A program made the translations under genes and the position numbers. A model generated the notes under the pieces. It did not search any database. It worked only from the letters and a program-made list of their open reading frames with translations, and was not told where the DNA came from. DNA of 64,000 bases from Pseudomonadota bacterium. GTDB lineage: Bacteria; Bdellovibrionota; UBA1018; CAIMNF01. The stretch lies in assembly GCA_027486675.1 (NCBI GenBank), contig JAIXOQ010000005.1:434001-498000 (forward strand), written 5' to 3'. Below, one piece after another: positions 17,027-25,180 of the stretch; position 1 is the first letter of the stretch; each line of letters opens with the position of its first letter.

Positions 17027-18109
17027 GTGCAACGAACAGATTCAACTTCAATAATTGTCTTACTGAGTATCGCGTTCATCTTGTTTGTGTTGGGTGCTGG
17101 GGCATGGTTTGCCTTCACCCCATTCACTTCTGTCCCTGAACAGAAAAAGATCCTTTTTGAGGTCGAGCGGGGAAAAACTCCGAAGCAGTTTTGCGCAGAA
17201 CTAGAGGCGCGAGGCATCGTGCGCAGCGGTGAGGCCTTGTTTTGGTTAGGTCGTGTGACCCGAACCTGGATCAAAATGAAGTCTGCGGAATACGAATTTG
17301 CGTCTTCACTTTCGCCATCGGAAATATTGCATCAACTTCGCGCCGGCAAAGGCTTTCAGCGCTCACTGCTCGTGCGTGAAGGCGAAAACATGTATCAGAT
17401 TGCCGATCGGTTAGCATTGCAGAAAATCACAGATCGAGCGACCGCCCTCAGCTGGATGCGAGACCAGAATTTTATGGATCAGCTGGGTATACCCCGGCCA
17501 CTTCCCACTTCCTTAGAGGGTTACCTTTCACCCAACACCTATAACTATTCTCGGCAGGATCCCGTAGAACTCGTTTTAAAGCGAATGGTGCAGCGTTACT
17601 TTGCAGTGTGGAAACCAGAATGGTCCAAACGCGCAGAAGAAATTGGGCTGACCCCATTTGAAGTGCTGACGCTTGCGTCCGTCATTGAAAAAGAGACGGG
17701 TGCTGCATGGGAACGCAAACGCATTTCAGCGGTGTTTCACAACCGCCTCAAAAGACGAATGCGTCTGGAGAGCGACCCGACCACAATTTACGGCATTTGG
17801 GAAAACTACAGTGGGAACTTAAAGCGCGCTGATCTACGGAATCCCTCGGATTATAATACTTATACGGTGCCTCGGCTGCCCATTGGTCCGATCTCAAATC
17901 CAAGCCCTGCCGCGATCGAGGCCACCTTGTACCCAGAGGAAACCGACGCAATATTTTTTGTTTCCAGAAATGATGGGACGCACGAGTTTTCTGCTACCTA
18001 TGCCGACCACCAACGTTGGGTGAACGAGCTTCAGCGCAACGCTAAAGCCCGGCAGGGGAAAAGCTGGCGTGATTTGAAGAAAGACCAGGAAACAGAAGCG
18101 AATGAGTGA
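17027..18109 (+). CDS. mltG: Endolytic murein transglycosylase MltG
   Basis: MltG cleaves nascent glycan strands near the inner membrane and may set glycan length. GTG is the start, with AAAGG six bases upstream. The 360-residue protein has one N-terminal transmembrane helix (about residues 9-30), a LysM-like part, and the catalytic region ASVIEKETG near residue 220 holding the conserved Glu, followed by ESDPTTIYG and the C-terminal Asn/Pro-rich block typical of YceG proteins. It is divergent from rho and 47 nt upstream of dnaX. Confidence 0.93.
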   Translation: MQRTDSTSIIVLLSIAFILFVLGAGAWFAFTPFTSVPEQKKILFEVERGKTPKQFCAELEARGIVRSGEALFWLGRVTRTWIKMKSAEYEFASSLSPSEILHQLRAGKGFQRSLLVREGENMYQIADRLALQKITDRATALSWMRDQNFMDQLGIPRPLPTSLEGYLSPNTYNYSRQDPVELVLKRMVQRYFAVWKPEWSKRAEEIGLTPFEVLTLASVIEKETGAAWERKRISAVFHNRLKRRMRLESDPTTIYGIWENYSGNLKRADLRNPSDYNTYTVPRLPIGPISNPSPAAIEATLYPEETDAIFFVSRNDGTHEFSATYADHQRWVNELQRNAKARQGKSWRDLKKDQETEANE

Positions 18110-18156
18110 TGATTTCTTGATCCAATGCCGAGCGTTCGGGTACCTTTGCAGGACGC

Positions 18157-19815
18157 GTGAGTTCCTACCTTGTTTTAGCTCGTAAGTACCGTCCACAGCA
18201 GTTCCCAGACATTGTTGGTCAAGGGTCCGTTGTGAAGACGCTCATGAACTCGATTCGCCTGAATCGGGTGCACCACGCATTTATATTTTCGGGCTCACGC
18301 GGCATTGGCAAAACCTCGATTGCAAGAATCTTTGCTCGGGCATTGCGTTGTGGGAATGCCCAAGAAAAAGACGGCGTGCTTCTTTCCTGTGGAACCTGCT
18401 CCGATTGCACAGAAATCTCATTGGGGCAGTCGATGAACGTCACCGAAGTGGATGGTGCCTCGAACAATGGTGTCGATGAAATCCGCGAGATCCGTGAAAA
18501 CGTTCGCTACATGCCAAGTTCCGGGCGCTACCGAATTTACATCATCGACGAAGTGCACATGCTCACTTCAGCAGCTTTCAATGCATTGCTGAAAACGTTA
18601 GAAGAGCCACCTGAGCACGTGATCTTTATTTTTGCGACGACCGAAGTGCACAAGATTCCTGAAACGATCTTGGGCCGCTGTCAGCGCTTTGATTTTCAGC
18701 GCGCAACTCAAGCCGAGCTGGTCTCCCGGATGGAGTATGTCTTAGGGCAGGAGAAAATATCCTACGAAGCCCCGGCCCTCATTGCGATTGCACGTTCCGC
18801 CGAAGGCAGCATGAGGGACGCCCTGTCTATTTTGGATCAGGTGATTTCTTTTTCCGGTCTTCAAGTCACGTTAACCGCCGTGCGCGAAAGTTTAGGAATT
18901 TTAGGGCAAGAGCGCGTCAGCGAGATCGTGCATGCTGTCCTTGCTCGGGATGTAAAAAAGGGTCTTGAGCTTTCCGGGCAGGCCTTCGATGCTGGCGTGG
19001 ATTTAAAAGAAATTTTAAAAGGGATCGTCGAAACTCTCTACGCCGTGATTCTTCTGAAGGTGGGTGTGACTCCTCAGAATTCGATGACCGAGGATGAGGT
19101 TCAGTGGCTGAAAGGCTGTGTTGCTCTTCGTGAACTTGAGGACATAGAGCTCATCTTCCAACTTTTTAACCACGGACTCGACTGGGTTTCGCGCTCCCCA
19201 CATCCAAAGATTCTGTTCGATACCATTTTGATCAAAGCCAGCCTGGCCGAGGGTCTAGCGCCTGTGGGTGAATCGACGGATGTCGAAGAAGTAAAAGCCC
19301 CAAGTCTGCCGCCGCGCCCAGCGCCGGTTCAGTCTAAGCCGGTTGAAGTCAAAGTTCCTGTGCCTTCACCTGTGCCTGTTGCTCCACCTGTAGAGCGTGA
19401 GCGCACTTGGGAGGATATGATTCAAAGTGCTTTTGCGCAGGCTCCTGTCGTTTCAGTACTTCTCGAGTCTGCCGTTCGTGCCGAGCTTCCTACCGACTCC
19501 AAAAGAGAGCTCCATGTGTTCTTTAAAAACGAACAATCCGCTATTGCCGATCAGCTCAAGCAAAAGGCGTTTCGCGAATCGATGAATAACTTTCTATTGA
19601 GTTATTTTGGATACCCAGTGGTTGTCACCGTGTCGGCCTCAGAAACCACCGGAGAAAGCATTGCCGAGCGGACCAAGAGGGAAGAAAAAAATTCTTACGA
19701 TTTGAAGCTGAAGGCTATGCATGCTCACCCTGTGATTCAGGAAGCGAAATCCTTGTTTGGTGCGGATTTGACAGCTCTCCATTTCACCGATGAAGGCAGT
19801 GGTGCTATTCCGTGA
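18157..19815 (+). CDS. dnaX: DNA polymerase III subunit gamma/tau
   Basis: DnaX is the ATPase of the clamp loader that places the sliding clamp on primed DNA. GTG is the start, with AGGA upstream. The 552-residue protein shows LARKYRPQQFPDIVGQ, Walker A GSRGIGKTS near residue 47, a four-Cys zinc site around CGTCSDC, Walker B IIDEVHML and sensor 1 FIFATTEVHKIP. A Pro/Val-rich linker follows near residues 380-415, then a tau-like C-terminus. An in-frame A-AAA-AAG heptamer occurs at 18954-18960, far earlier than in E. coli. It overlaps recR by 4 nt; the ybaB gene usually between them is absent. Confidence 0.95.
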   Translation: MSSYLVLARKYRPQQFPDIVGQGSVVKTLMNSIRLNRVHHAFIFSGSRGIGKTSIARIFARALRCGNAQEKDGVLLSCGTCSDCTEISLGQSMNVTEVDGASNNGVDEIREIRENVRYMPSSGRYRIYIIDEVHMLTSAAFNALLKTLEEPPEHVIFIFATTEVHKIPETILGRCQRFDFQRATQAELVSRMEYVLGQEKISYEAPALIAIARSAEGSMRDALSILDQVISFSGLQVTLTAVRESLGILGQERVSEIVHAVLARDVKKGLELSGQAFDAGVDLKEILKGIVETLYAVILLKVGVTPQNSMTEDEVQWLKGCVALRELEDIELIFQLFNHGLDWVSRSPHPKILFDTILIKASLAEGLAPVGESTDVEEVKAPSLPPRPAPVQSKPVEVKVPVPSPVPVAPPVERERTWEDMIQSAFAQAPVVSVLLESAVRAELPTDSKRELHVFFKNEQSAIADQLKQKAFRESMNNFLLSYFGYPVVVTVSASETTGESIAERTKREEKNSYDLKLKAMHAHPVIQEAKSLFGADLTALHFTDEGSGAIP

Positions 19816-20429
19816 ATCAGCGCGTTGATCCTCTTTCGCGGTTGGTGTTTGAACTCTCCAAGCTCCCAGGCGTTGGAGAAAAAACCGCGACTCGCTTTGC
19901 CTACTACATCCTCAATCAGGATGCAGAATACGCAACGGCCCTCAGCCGAGCTATTGAGGAAGCAAAAACAAAGATCCACTTCTGCAACTTGTGCTTCAAC
20001 CTCACCGAAGAAACCCTCTGCCAGTACTGCTCGGACCCGCGTCGCGATTCGAAGCTGATTTGTGTTGTGGAAAGGCCGAGCGACATCGGTTCCTTAGAGC
20101 GATCAGGGCATTTTAAAGGGCGCTACCACGTGCTTCACGGGGTGCTGTCGCCCATGGATGGCATTGGACCGGACGCGATTCGAGCAAAACCTTTGTTGGA
20201 GCGTCTCAGACCAACCGACGTAGAGTCCGTGGATGAAGTTATTTTTGCCTTAAATCCCACCGTCGAATCAGAAGCCACGGTATTGTATCTTTCGCGCCTC
20301 ATTCGTCCGTCTGGTATTCGCGTCACGCAAGTTGCGTATGGTTTACCGATGGGTGGCGCAATTGAGTTTTCAGATCGACACACCTTGGCACGCGCCTTAG
20401 ACCACAGAGTAGAAGTGAGTTCCCGATGA
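19812..20429 (+). CDS. recR: Recombination mediator protein RecR
   Basis: RecR works with RecF/RecO to load RecA at single-stranded gaps. The 205-residue protein has the helix-hairpin-helix LPGVGEKTATRFAYYIL, a four-Cys zinc finger (CNLCFNLTEETLCQYC) and the Toprim domain (LICVVERPSDIGSLERSG), ending with the usual YGLPMGG-IEF-D--TL--AL block. GTG is the start; its GTGA overlap with the dnaX stop couples translation. It in turn overlaps the mglA start by 4 nt. Confidence 0.95.
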   Translation: MNQRVDPLSRLVFELSKLPGVGEKTATRFAYYILNQDAEYATALSRAIEEAKTKIHFCNLCFNLTEETLCQYCSDPRRDSKLICVVERPSDIGSLERSGHFKGRYHVLHGVLSPMDGIGPDAIRAKPLLERLRPTDVESVDEVIFALNPTVESEATVLYLSRLIRPSGIRVTQVAYGLPMGGAIEFSDRHTLARALDHRVEVSSR

Positions 20430-21022
20430 GTTTTGTGAATTCCGTCACCAAAGAAATCCACTGCAAGGTTGTCTATTGCGGGACGGGCCTGGGCGGAAAG
20501 ACTACGAATGTGCAGTACATCTACGAACACACCAATAATGGTGAGCGGGCGAACAAGCTGGTCAATCTCAGCACTGAGAACGAGCGCACATTGTTTTTCG
20601 ATTTTTTACCGCTCTTTGTAGGGGAGGTTGCTGGGTTTAAAACTCGATTCCATCTCTACACCATTCCAGGACAGACATTCTACGAAGCTTCCCGTGATTT
20701 TATTTTAAAAGGCGTGGATGGAATTGTTTTTGTTGTGGACTCAGATCCGGAGCGAATGGAAGCAAATCTTGAAGCTTTTGATAGCCTAAAGCTTGCCTTG
20801 GAACGACAAGGTTACGATCTTACAAGGATTCCGCTTGTGTTTCAGTACAACAAAAGGGATCTTCCCCATGCTGTCCCAATTCAGGAACTCGAGACGACCT
20901 TTAACCCAGGTCGGCTTCCCAGTCTTGAGGCAGCAGCCCACCAGGGCATCGGAGTCATGGAGACATTGCAACGTGTTGGAGAACTCATCATTGACTCACT
21001 TAAGCGAGGGAGAACACCGTGA
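20426..21022 (+). CDS. mglA: MglA-type Ras-like GTPase
   Basis: MglA is a small GTPase that marks cell poles. In Myxococcus it controls gliding reversal, and in Bdellovibrio it is linked to prey invasion. The 198-residue protein matches MglA end to end: P-loop GTGLGGKTTN near residue 19, LSTENERTLFFDFLPL, FHLYTIPGQTFY (switch II), FVVDSDPERMEAN and the base-specificity motif QYNKRDLP. The Myxococcus P-loop Cys in GPGLCGKT is Gly here. No MglB GAP gene adjoins it. ATGA overlap with recR and GTGA overlap with the next gene place it in a coupled operon. Confidence 0.93.
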   Translation: MSFVNSVTKEIHCKVVYCGTGLGGKTTNVQYIYEHTNNGERANKLVNLSTENERTLFFDFLPLFVGEVAGFKTRFHLYTIPGQTFYEASRDFILKGVDGIVFVVDSDPERMEANLEAFDSLKLALERQGYDLTRIPLVFQYNKRDLPHAVPIQELETTFNPGRLPSLEAAAHQGIGVMETLQRVGELIIDSLKRGRTP

Positions 21023-21405
21023 GGAAGGCTGACCTTCAGAAATTTAAGAAAGTATTTGTTCAACAGCGGGAAGAAATTCTTGCCAACGCCAAGCTGCTCG
21101 ACGAAGGCTTCGTCATTCGTGACGACGTTCAAGACGATGCAGATCAGGCGACCAGTGGCATCGAGCTGTCGATGCGCGCACAAATGAAACGCCGTGAGGT
21201 CGCCATGTTGCGACGCATCGATGAGGCTTTAAAGCGCCTCGGCGATGGCACCTTTGGCCAGTGCAAGCGATGCGAAGAAAGTATCGAGCTGCGTAGGCTT
21301 CAGGCCCGCCCAACAACTGGGCTGTGCATCCTCTGTCAAGAGGAGGCCGAAAAAGAGAGCGCCACCTCTTCCGTAGGTCGCACGGGCGATCATCTACTGA
21401 ACTAG
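21019..21405 (+). CDS. TraR/DksA-family zinc-finger protein
   Basis: DksA-like proteins bind the RNA polymerase secondary channel and tune promoter response to ppGpp. This 128-residue protein has a helical N-terminal part (LQKFKKVFVQQREEIL), an acidic stretch DDVQDDADQATSG at the coiled-coil tip, and the C-terminal zinc finger CKRCEESI...LCILC. GTG overlaps the mglA stop by 4 nt, so it closes the dnaX-recR-mglA operon. A second member of the family lies 0.5 kb away on the other strand. Confidence 0.88.
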   Translation: MRKADLQKFKKVFVQQREEILANAKLLDEGFVIRDDVQDDADQATSGIELSMRAQMKRREVAMLRRIDEALKRLGDGTFGQCKRCEESIELRRLQARPTTGLCILCQEEAEKESATSSVGRTGDHLLN

Positions 21406-21452
21406 GTCAGTTATTCTTTTCATCCGTTTCAAGACTTCTTCACGATCTACCT

Positions 21453-21480
21453 CCCTTCTATTTTTTTGGTAAAATAGGGG
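21453..21480. repeat. A/T-rich hairpin before the hibernation factor gene
   Basis: CTATTTT (21458-21464) pairs with AAAATAG (21471-21477) around TTTGGT, with CCC and GGG flanking. It may end the upstream operon, though no T-run follows. It overlaps TAAAAT (21470-21475), a possible -10 element for the next gene. Confidence 0.35.
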
Positions 21481-21508
21481 GTGTCTGATCCAGAAGGAGA
21501 ACTAACAG

Positions 21509-21829
21509 ATGAAAATCGAGTTCAGTTTTAGACACATGCAAACCAGTGAGGCGGTCCGCCTCCATGCAGCTCACCAAAGTGATCGACTGAAGAAGTATTT
21601 TGACGGGCGAATCCACGTCCGTTGGAACTTCGTGGTCGAACGGGGCGAAGAACACATCGCCCACTGCCATGTCACGGGAAGCCATATGGATTATTTCGCT
21701 GAGGCTTCATCTTCCATGATGCAAACCTCAATCGATGAATGCATCCATCGCATCGCGCGTCAGGTGCAGAAGAAGAAAGAGATCGTGAAGAACCGTCTAC
21801 ATGCGGAGCGCATCCTGCCCTCCTTGTAG
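21509..21829 (+). CDS. hpf: Ribosome hibernation-promoting factor (HPF/RaiA family)
   Basis: HPF binds the 30S decoding centre of idle ribosomes and favours dimers. The 106-residue protein has the family's beta-alpha-beta-beta-beta-alpha layout: KIEFSFRHMQTSEAVRLHAA, then a helix and RWNFVVERGEEHIAHCHVTG, then a helix with Arg/Lys-rich tail (RIARQVQKKKEIVK). It is the short form without the dimerisation domain. AGAAGGAGA upstream is a strong ribosome binding site. It is followed by an intrinsic terminator. Confidence 0.85.
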   Translation: MKIEFSFRHMQTSEAVRLHAAHQSDRLKKYFDGRIHVRWNFVVERGEEHIAHCHVTGSHMDYFAEASSSMMQTSIDECIHRIARQVQKKKEIVKNRLHAERILPSL

Positions 21830-21849
21830 CACTCCATTCCTCAACCAGC

Positions 21850-21898
21850 CCCGTCGGTTGATGCCCTCATCCTTGGGGGCCAGACGACGGGTTTTTTT
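21850..21898 (+). terminator. Intrinsic terminator after hpf
   Basis: CCCGTCG (21850-21856) pairs with CGACGGG (21885-21891), with a smaller C/G-rich pairing inside. Seven T follow at 21892-21898. The T-run runs into the stop codon of the convergent DksA-like gene. Confidence 0.75.
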
Positions 21899-22265
21899 AT
21901 GCGATCTGAAGTCTTCGTTTTGCTTCCCACTCGGTCGCCTCTTGGCAGCCGAGACAAAGAATCGCCGTTGGTTTTGCTTCGAGCCGTCCTAGCTCAATTT
22001 CTTCGGAGCATTCTCCGCAGCATCCGAAAGTTCCGCGTTCCATGCGTGCAAGTCCATCGTCGATTTGTTTCAGCATCATGAGCTCACGCCCCTTAAGCTG
22101 CAGGCTCATGCTTTGAGCAAGTTCGGCAGAGCTGAGGTCCATCTCATCCGCTAAATCATCCGTGCTTAGCGCCAGGCCTTCCATAGCCCATTTTTTTGAA
22201 GAGGTGACCTGGGCGCGCTGCTCGAGAAGTGCTTTCTTAAACCGGGCTACCATTTCACTCTTCAT
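21897..22265 (-). CDS. DksA/TraR-family transcription factor, second copy
   Basis: The frame is open to 22355, but the ATG at 22265 has AAGGAG about nine bases upstream and begins MKSEMVARFKKAL, like other short DksA proteins, giving 122 residues. It has an acidic coiled-coil tip (DDLADEMDLSSAEL) and the zinc site CGECSEEIELGRLEAKPTAILCLGC with four Cys. It resembles the gene at 21019-21405 (FG-C--C-E-IEL-RL-A-PT--LC--CQE), so the two are paralogues. A sigma-54-like promoter lies 58-74 bases upstream. Confidence 0.85.
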   Translation of the reverse strand: MKSEMVARFKKALLEQRAQVTSSKKWAMEGLALSTDDLADEMDLSSAELAQSMSLQLKGRELMMLKQIDDGLARMERGTFGCCGECSEEIELGRLEAKPTAILCLGCQEATEWEAKRRLQIA

Positions 22266-22322
22266 ACTCTGTTGCTCCTTTTTTTGTGTGGATCGAATCC
22301 TTCGTCCCACGCCAACCCTTTG

Positions 22323-22338
22323 TGCGAGAGTCGTGCCA
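22323..22338 (-). promoter_or_regulatory. Candidate sigma-54 promoter for the second DksA-like gene
   Basis: On the minus strand TGGCACG, four bases, then TCGCA matches the -24/-12 consensus with one mismatch in the -12 box. GG and GC are 12 bases apart. Transcription would start near 22312, about 47 bases before the ATG at 22265. Confidence 0.45.
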
Positions 22339-22491
22339 AGTTTTTGGCTTTGCAAAAGGATCGACTAATATTCATTAAAAGTGATTAATTACAATGAGTT
22401 AACACTTATCAGCGTCAAGTACGCTCCCGAAACGGATCAGGTGGTGCCATTGCGCGCCTTGAAAACTTGGGCATTGTGACGCGGGAAGCTA

Positions 22492-22497
22492 TATAAT
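22492..22497 (+). promoter_or_regulatory. Consensus -10 box (TATAAT) close to a start codon
   Basis: TATAAT lies 12 bases before the ATG at 22510, so the transcript would have a leader of only about six bases. The best -35 (TTGGGC, 22467-22472) is 19 bases upstream and weak. Confidence 0.45.
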
Positions 22498-22509
22498 GGG
22501 CCCCTGCCT

Positions 22510-23082
22510 ATGTCACGCAGCAATAAACCACCTATCACTTTGGAATCTATTAGTTTTGTTAGCCCAGAACAGAGGCTTTTACGCTTCTTGATGAGCGAGC
22601 CAACAACCTCCTTCACCCCTCGGGTATTGTCCTCGAAGTTAAAGGGCGTGCGGGGTTTAGGTGGGATTGAAGGGATCACCGAGATCTTAAAACAGCTCCA
22701 GGACCTAGAGCTCGTCATCTTCTTAAACAACAATCGCGAAATCTGCCTGCAGAACGAACATCCCGCAGTCCAAGTGATGAAAGCCTACACGGCCGTTTGT
22801 GATTTAGATGGCTTGCGAGCATTGTTGCCGCCCATCGCCTCTAAAGGGATTCTTTTCGGCAGCCGTGCAACGGGCAAATACCGAAGCGACAGCAATTACA
22901 ACATTTTGATCGTGAGCGATGTCGCAGATGAGGCTTTAAAGATCGTCAAAGGTCACCCGTTCGCCAAAAAGATCGAACCTATGATCATGAATGCCGACGA
23001 GTTCGCCCACCTTGAGACCAAGAAGCCAGAACTTGCACGCAAGGTAAACGCCGGCGTCGTTCTTTGGGGATCTTCTTGGTAG
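22510..23082 (+). CDS. Winged-helix plus degenerate nucleotidyltransferase-fold protein
   Basis: The 190-residue protein has an N-terminal winged-helix-like part (residues about 15-85: LLRFLMSEPTTSFTPRVLSSKL) and a C-terminal nucleotidyltransferase fold with GILFGSRATGKYRSDS near residue 118. The metal-binding Asp-x-Asp after this motif reads Asn-Tyr-Asn, so catalysis is unlikely. Such pseudoenzymes may act as DNA-binding regulators or antitoxin-like proteins, but that is inference. A TATAAT box close to the ATG suggests a very short leader. lspA starts 10 nt downstream, so it may head that operon. Confidence 0.7.
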   Translation: MSRSNKPPITLESISFVSPEQRLLRFLMSEPTTSFTPRVLSSKLKGVRGLGGIEGITEILKQLQDLELVIFLNNNREICLQNEHPAVQVMKAYTAVCDLDGLRALLPPIASKGILFGSRATGKYRSDSNYNILIVSDVADEALKIVKGHPFAKKIEPMIMNADEFAHLETKKPELARKVNAGVVLWGSSW

Positions 23083-23092
23083 CGTTAGAGGA

Positions 23093-23599
23093 ATGAAGCG
23101 TAAGCTCGGATTTTTTCTTCTCTCACTTCCGGTAATCCTTGTCCTAGATCAATGGACTAAATACTTAGTCTTGGGTCGTTTCCAGTACGGGGAAAGCATT
23201 CCGATCATTGAGGGATTTTTTAATCTCACCTACGTGCGGAATACCGGTGCCGCATTTGGTTTGTTGGCATCCGCCGATCCCGCATTTCGAGTTCCCTTCT
23301 TTCTGATCGTTCCAATGGTGGCGCTGATCGTTTTAGGACTTTTGTACAAAGAGCTTCCAGCGAGTTCCAAGTACCGAGCGACGGCGCTATCGCTGATTAC
23401 AGCCGGGGCGCTTGGGAATTTGCTGGATCGGGTGCGTTTTGGGTATGTGGTCGACTTTTTAGACTTTCACCTGCGTGAAACCTACCACTGGCCTGCATTT
23501 AATGTCGCAGATGCAGCGATCTCGAGCGGTGTCATTCTCCTTCTGATCGCTGGCCTCATGGAGAAAAAAGGAAAAATCGATGTTACCCACACTGTTTGA
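23093..23599 (+). CDS. lspA: Lipoprotein signal peptidase (signal peptidase II)
   Basis: LspA cleaves the signal peptide of diacylated prolipoproteins in the inner membrane. The 168-residue protein has four hydrophobic segments, DQWTKYLVL near the N-terminus, VRNTGAAFGLL, and the two catalytic Asp in GNLLDRVRFGYVVDF and FNVADAAIS. Its end overlaps lgt by 20 nt. With Lgt it forms the first two steps of lipoprotein maturation. Confidence 0.95.
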   Translation: MKRKLGFFLLSLPVILVLDQWTKYLVLGRFQYGESIPIIEGFFNLTYVRNTGAAFGLLASADPAFRVPFFLIVPMVALIVLGLLYKELPASSKYRATALSLITAGALGNLLDRVRFGYVVDFLDFHLRETYHWPAFNVADAAISSGVILLLIAGLMEKKGKIDVTHTV

Positions 23600-24365
23600 A
23601 TTCAACATTGGTTCGCTTACGATTCCGATTCATACCTATGGTTTGATGATCGCCATTGGTTTTATTCTCGCGGTGAAGCTCATGCGCAGTCTGGCAGTGC
23701 GGGAGAAGATCTCCCCCGATAAAATTGCTGATCTCGCTTTCTGGTGTTTGGTCAGCGGCCTTGCGGGTGGGCGTATTCTTTTTGTGATCACGCGCTGGGA
23801 ATACTTTTCAGAGCATCCGATGGATATTCTAAAGATTTGGCAGGGTGGGCTCGTGTTTTTTGGTGGCCTAATCGGTGCGACATTGACGGCGCTTATTATT
23901 TTACGGGCGCAGAAGCTTTCATTCTGGCGTGTCGCGGACGTCATGCTGCCCGGACTTACCTTATCCCATGTATTCGGACGCTTTGGCTGTTTTGGAGCCG
24001 GCTGCTGTCATGGCAGCGCAACCGATGTGCCTTGGGCAGTGAAGCTCAACTCGGAACTCGTCGAGCCCGCGCTTCGGAATGTTCCGATCCATCCCACGCA
24101 ACTCTATGAGTCTTTCTCGCTTTTGTTATTGCTCGGGATTTTGTTGATCGTATTTCGCAGAAAGAAGTTCGACGGGCAGGTCGCGCTCACCTACTTCATG
24201 CTCTATCCCATTTTAAGATCCGTAATTGAAGTCTACCGGGGTGATTCTATCCGTGGATTCTTGATTGAGGATGTGTTGTCCACCAGTCAGGCCATTTCTA
24301 TTGTCGTATTCTTAGCCGCACTTGGAGTTGCTGTATGGCGGTCAAATCATCCGCGCGCACGATAG
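23580..24365 (+). CDS. lgt: Prolipoprotein diacylglyceryl transferase
   Basis: Lgt attaches diacylglycerol to the lipobox Cys. The 261-residue membrane protein has about seven transmembrane segments and the family blocks IPIHTYGLMIAIGFIL, GGLIGA and HVFGRFGCFGAGCCHG, which corresponds to the Lgt signature around the essential Arg, then HPTQLYES. AAGGA upstream of the ATG is a good ribosome binding site. It overlaps lspA and, by 31 nt, the following binding-protein gene. Confidence 0.95.
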   Translation: MLPTLFEFNIGSLTIPIHTYGLMIAIGFILAVKLMRSLAVREKISPDKIADLAFWCLVSGLAGGRILFVITRWEYFSEHPMDILKIWQGGLVFFGGLIGATLTALIILRAQKLSFWRVADVMLPGLTLSHVFGRFGCFGAGCCHGSATDVPWAVKLNSELVEPALRNVPIHPTQLYESFSLLLLLGILLIVFRRKKFDGQVALTYFMLYPILRSVIEVYRGDSIRGFLIEDVLSTSQAISIVVFLAALGVAVWRSNHPRAR

Positions 24366-25180
24366 TCTTCCAAACACTCGTTTTAGTGGTAGGGCTGTTT
24401 GTGAGTGCTGCGAATGGCGTCAGGGCAGAAGAGTCCCCGCACATTGTTTGTCTAACACCCATGGTCTGTGAGTGGACGGGGTTATTACTTGGGGAAGCCT
24501 TAGGCCAGAAACTGATTGTGGGCCGGGTGGAGCATGCAAATCAGCCCGAGTGGCTGGGCAAAATTCCGGCCTTTGGCACTTACGTGAAACCGGACTTAGA
24601 GCGCGTCTTTCGCGCAAAACCGCATCTTGTTTTAGCTAGCGATGAAGGAACCCCGAAGGATTGGATCAAAAGACTGCGCGGGCTTGATGTCCGCGTGGAG
24701 ACTCTGGCTAATCCTAGACCCGAGCAAATGAAAAATTGGATCTCTGATCTTGCGGCACTGTTGCAGGTCTCTGCGGTGAAAGTGCTTCAGCGTTGGGAAT
24801 CCGAGTGGAATGCGATTCCTAAGGGCGCACGGAAGACTGTAGTCGTAGTCGTATCGACAGATCCTCTTTGGGTCGCAACCACAAGCAGCCTGTACGAATC
24901 AGCGATAAATAAAATCGGCGCAACGTTGATTGCGCCTCCTGGGGACAATGGATATTCCAAACAGTCTGTGGAGTGGCTGGTGCGGAAAGATCCAGAGGCA
25001 TTAGTTGTGCTGGGTATGGGAACTGGCGCGCCACAGCTTCCGGAGCGCTTAAAATCCCTCCGCGCAGTGAAGACGGGAAACGTCGTTCATATGGATGGAG
25101 ATCAGTTTGCCCGTCTGAGTTTTCGTTTCTTAGAATCTCTGCATTTGATTCATGACCGCTTGAAGGGTGTCGCGCATTGA
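24335..25180 (+). CDS. Periplasmic substrate-binding protein, BtuF-like
   Basis: This type III binding protein belongs to the vitamin B12/siderophore group. After a signal peptide (LVLVVGLFVSAANGVRAEE) come HIVCLTPMVCEWTGLLL, VKPDLERVFRAKPHLVLAS and VSAVKVLQRW, matching the two-lobed BtuF layout with a connecting helix. There is no lipobox Cys, so the protein is probably free in the periplasm. Cobalamin is the best guess because of the BtuF/BtuC resemblance, but no cobalamin riboswitch was seen. It overlaps lgt and the permease gene. Confidence 0.8.
   Translation: MAVKSSARTIVFQTLVLVVGLFVSAANGVRAEESPHIVCLTPMVCEWTGLLLGEALGQKLIVGRVEHANQPEWLGKIPAFGTYVKPDLERVFRAKPHLVLASDEGTPKDWIKRLRGLDVRVETLANPRPEQMKNWISDLAALLQVSAVKVLQRWESEWNAIPKGARKTVVVVVSTDPLWVATTSSLYESAINKIGATLIAPPGDNGYSKQSVEWLVRKDPEALVVLGMGTGAPQLPERLKSLRAVKTGNVVHMDGDQFARLSFRFLESLHLIHDRLKGVAH

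Noticed and set aside
19687-19696. Second A-rich run near the end of dnaX as a frameshift site
   Set aside because: The phase gives A-AAA-AAT, a poor slippery sequence in bacteria, and it lies too near the C-terminus to matter.
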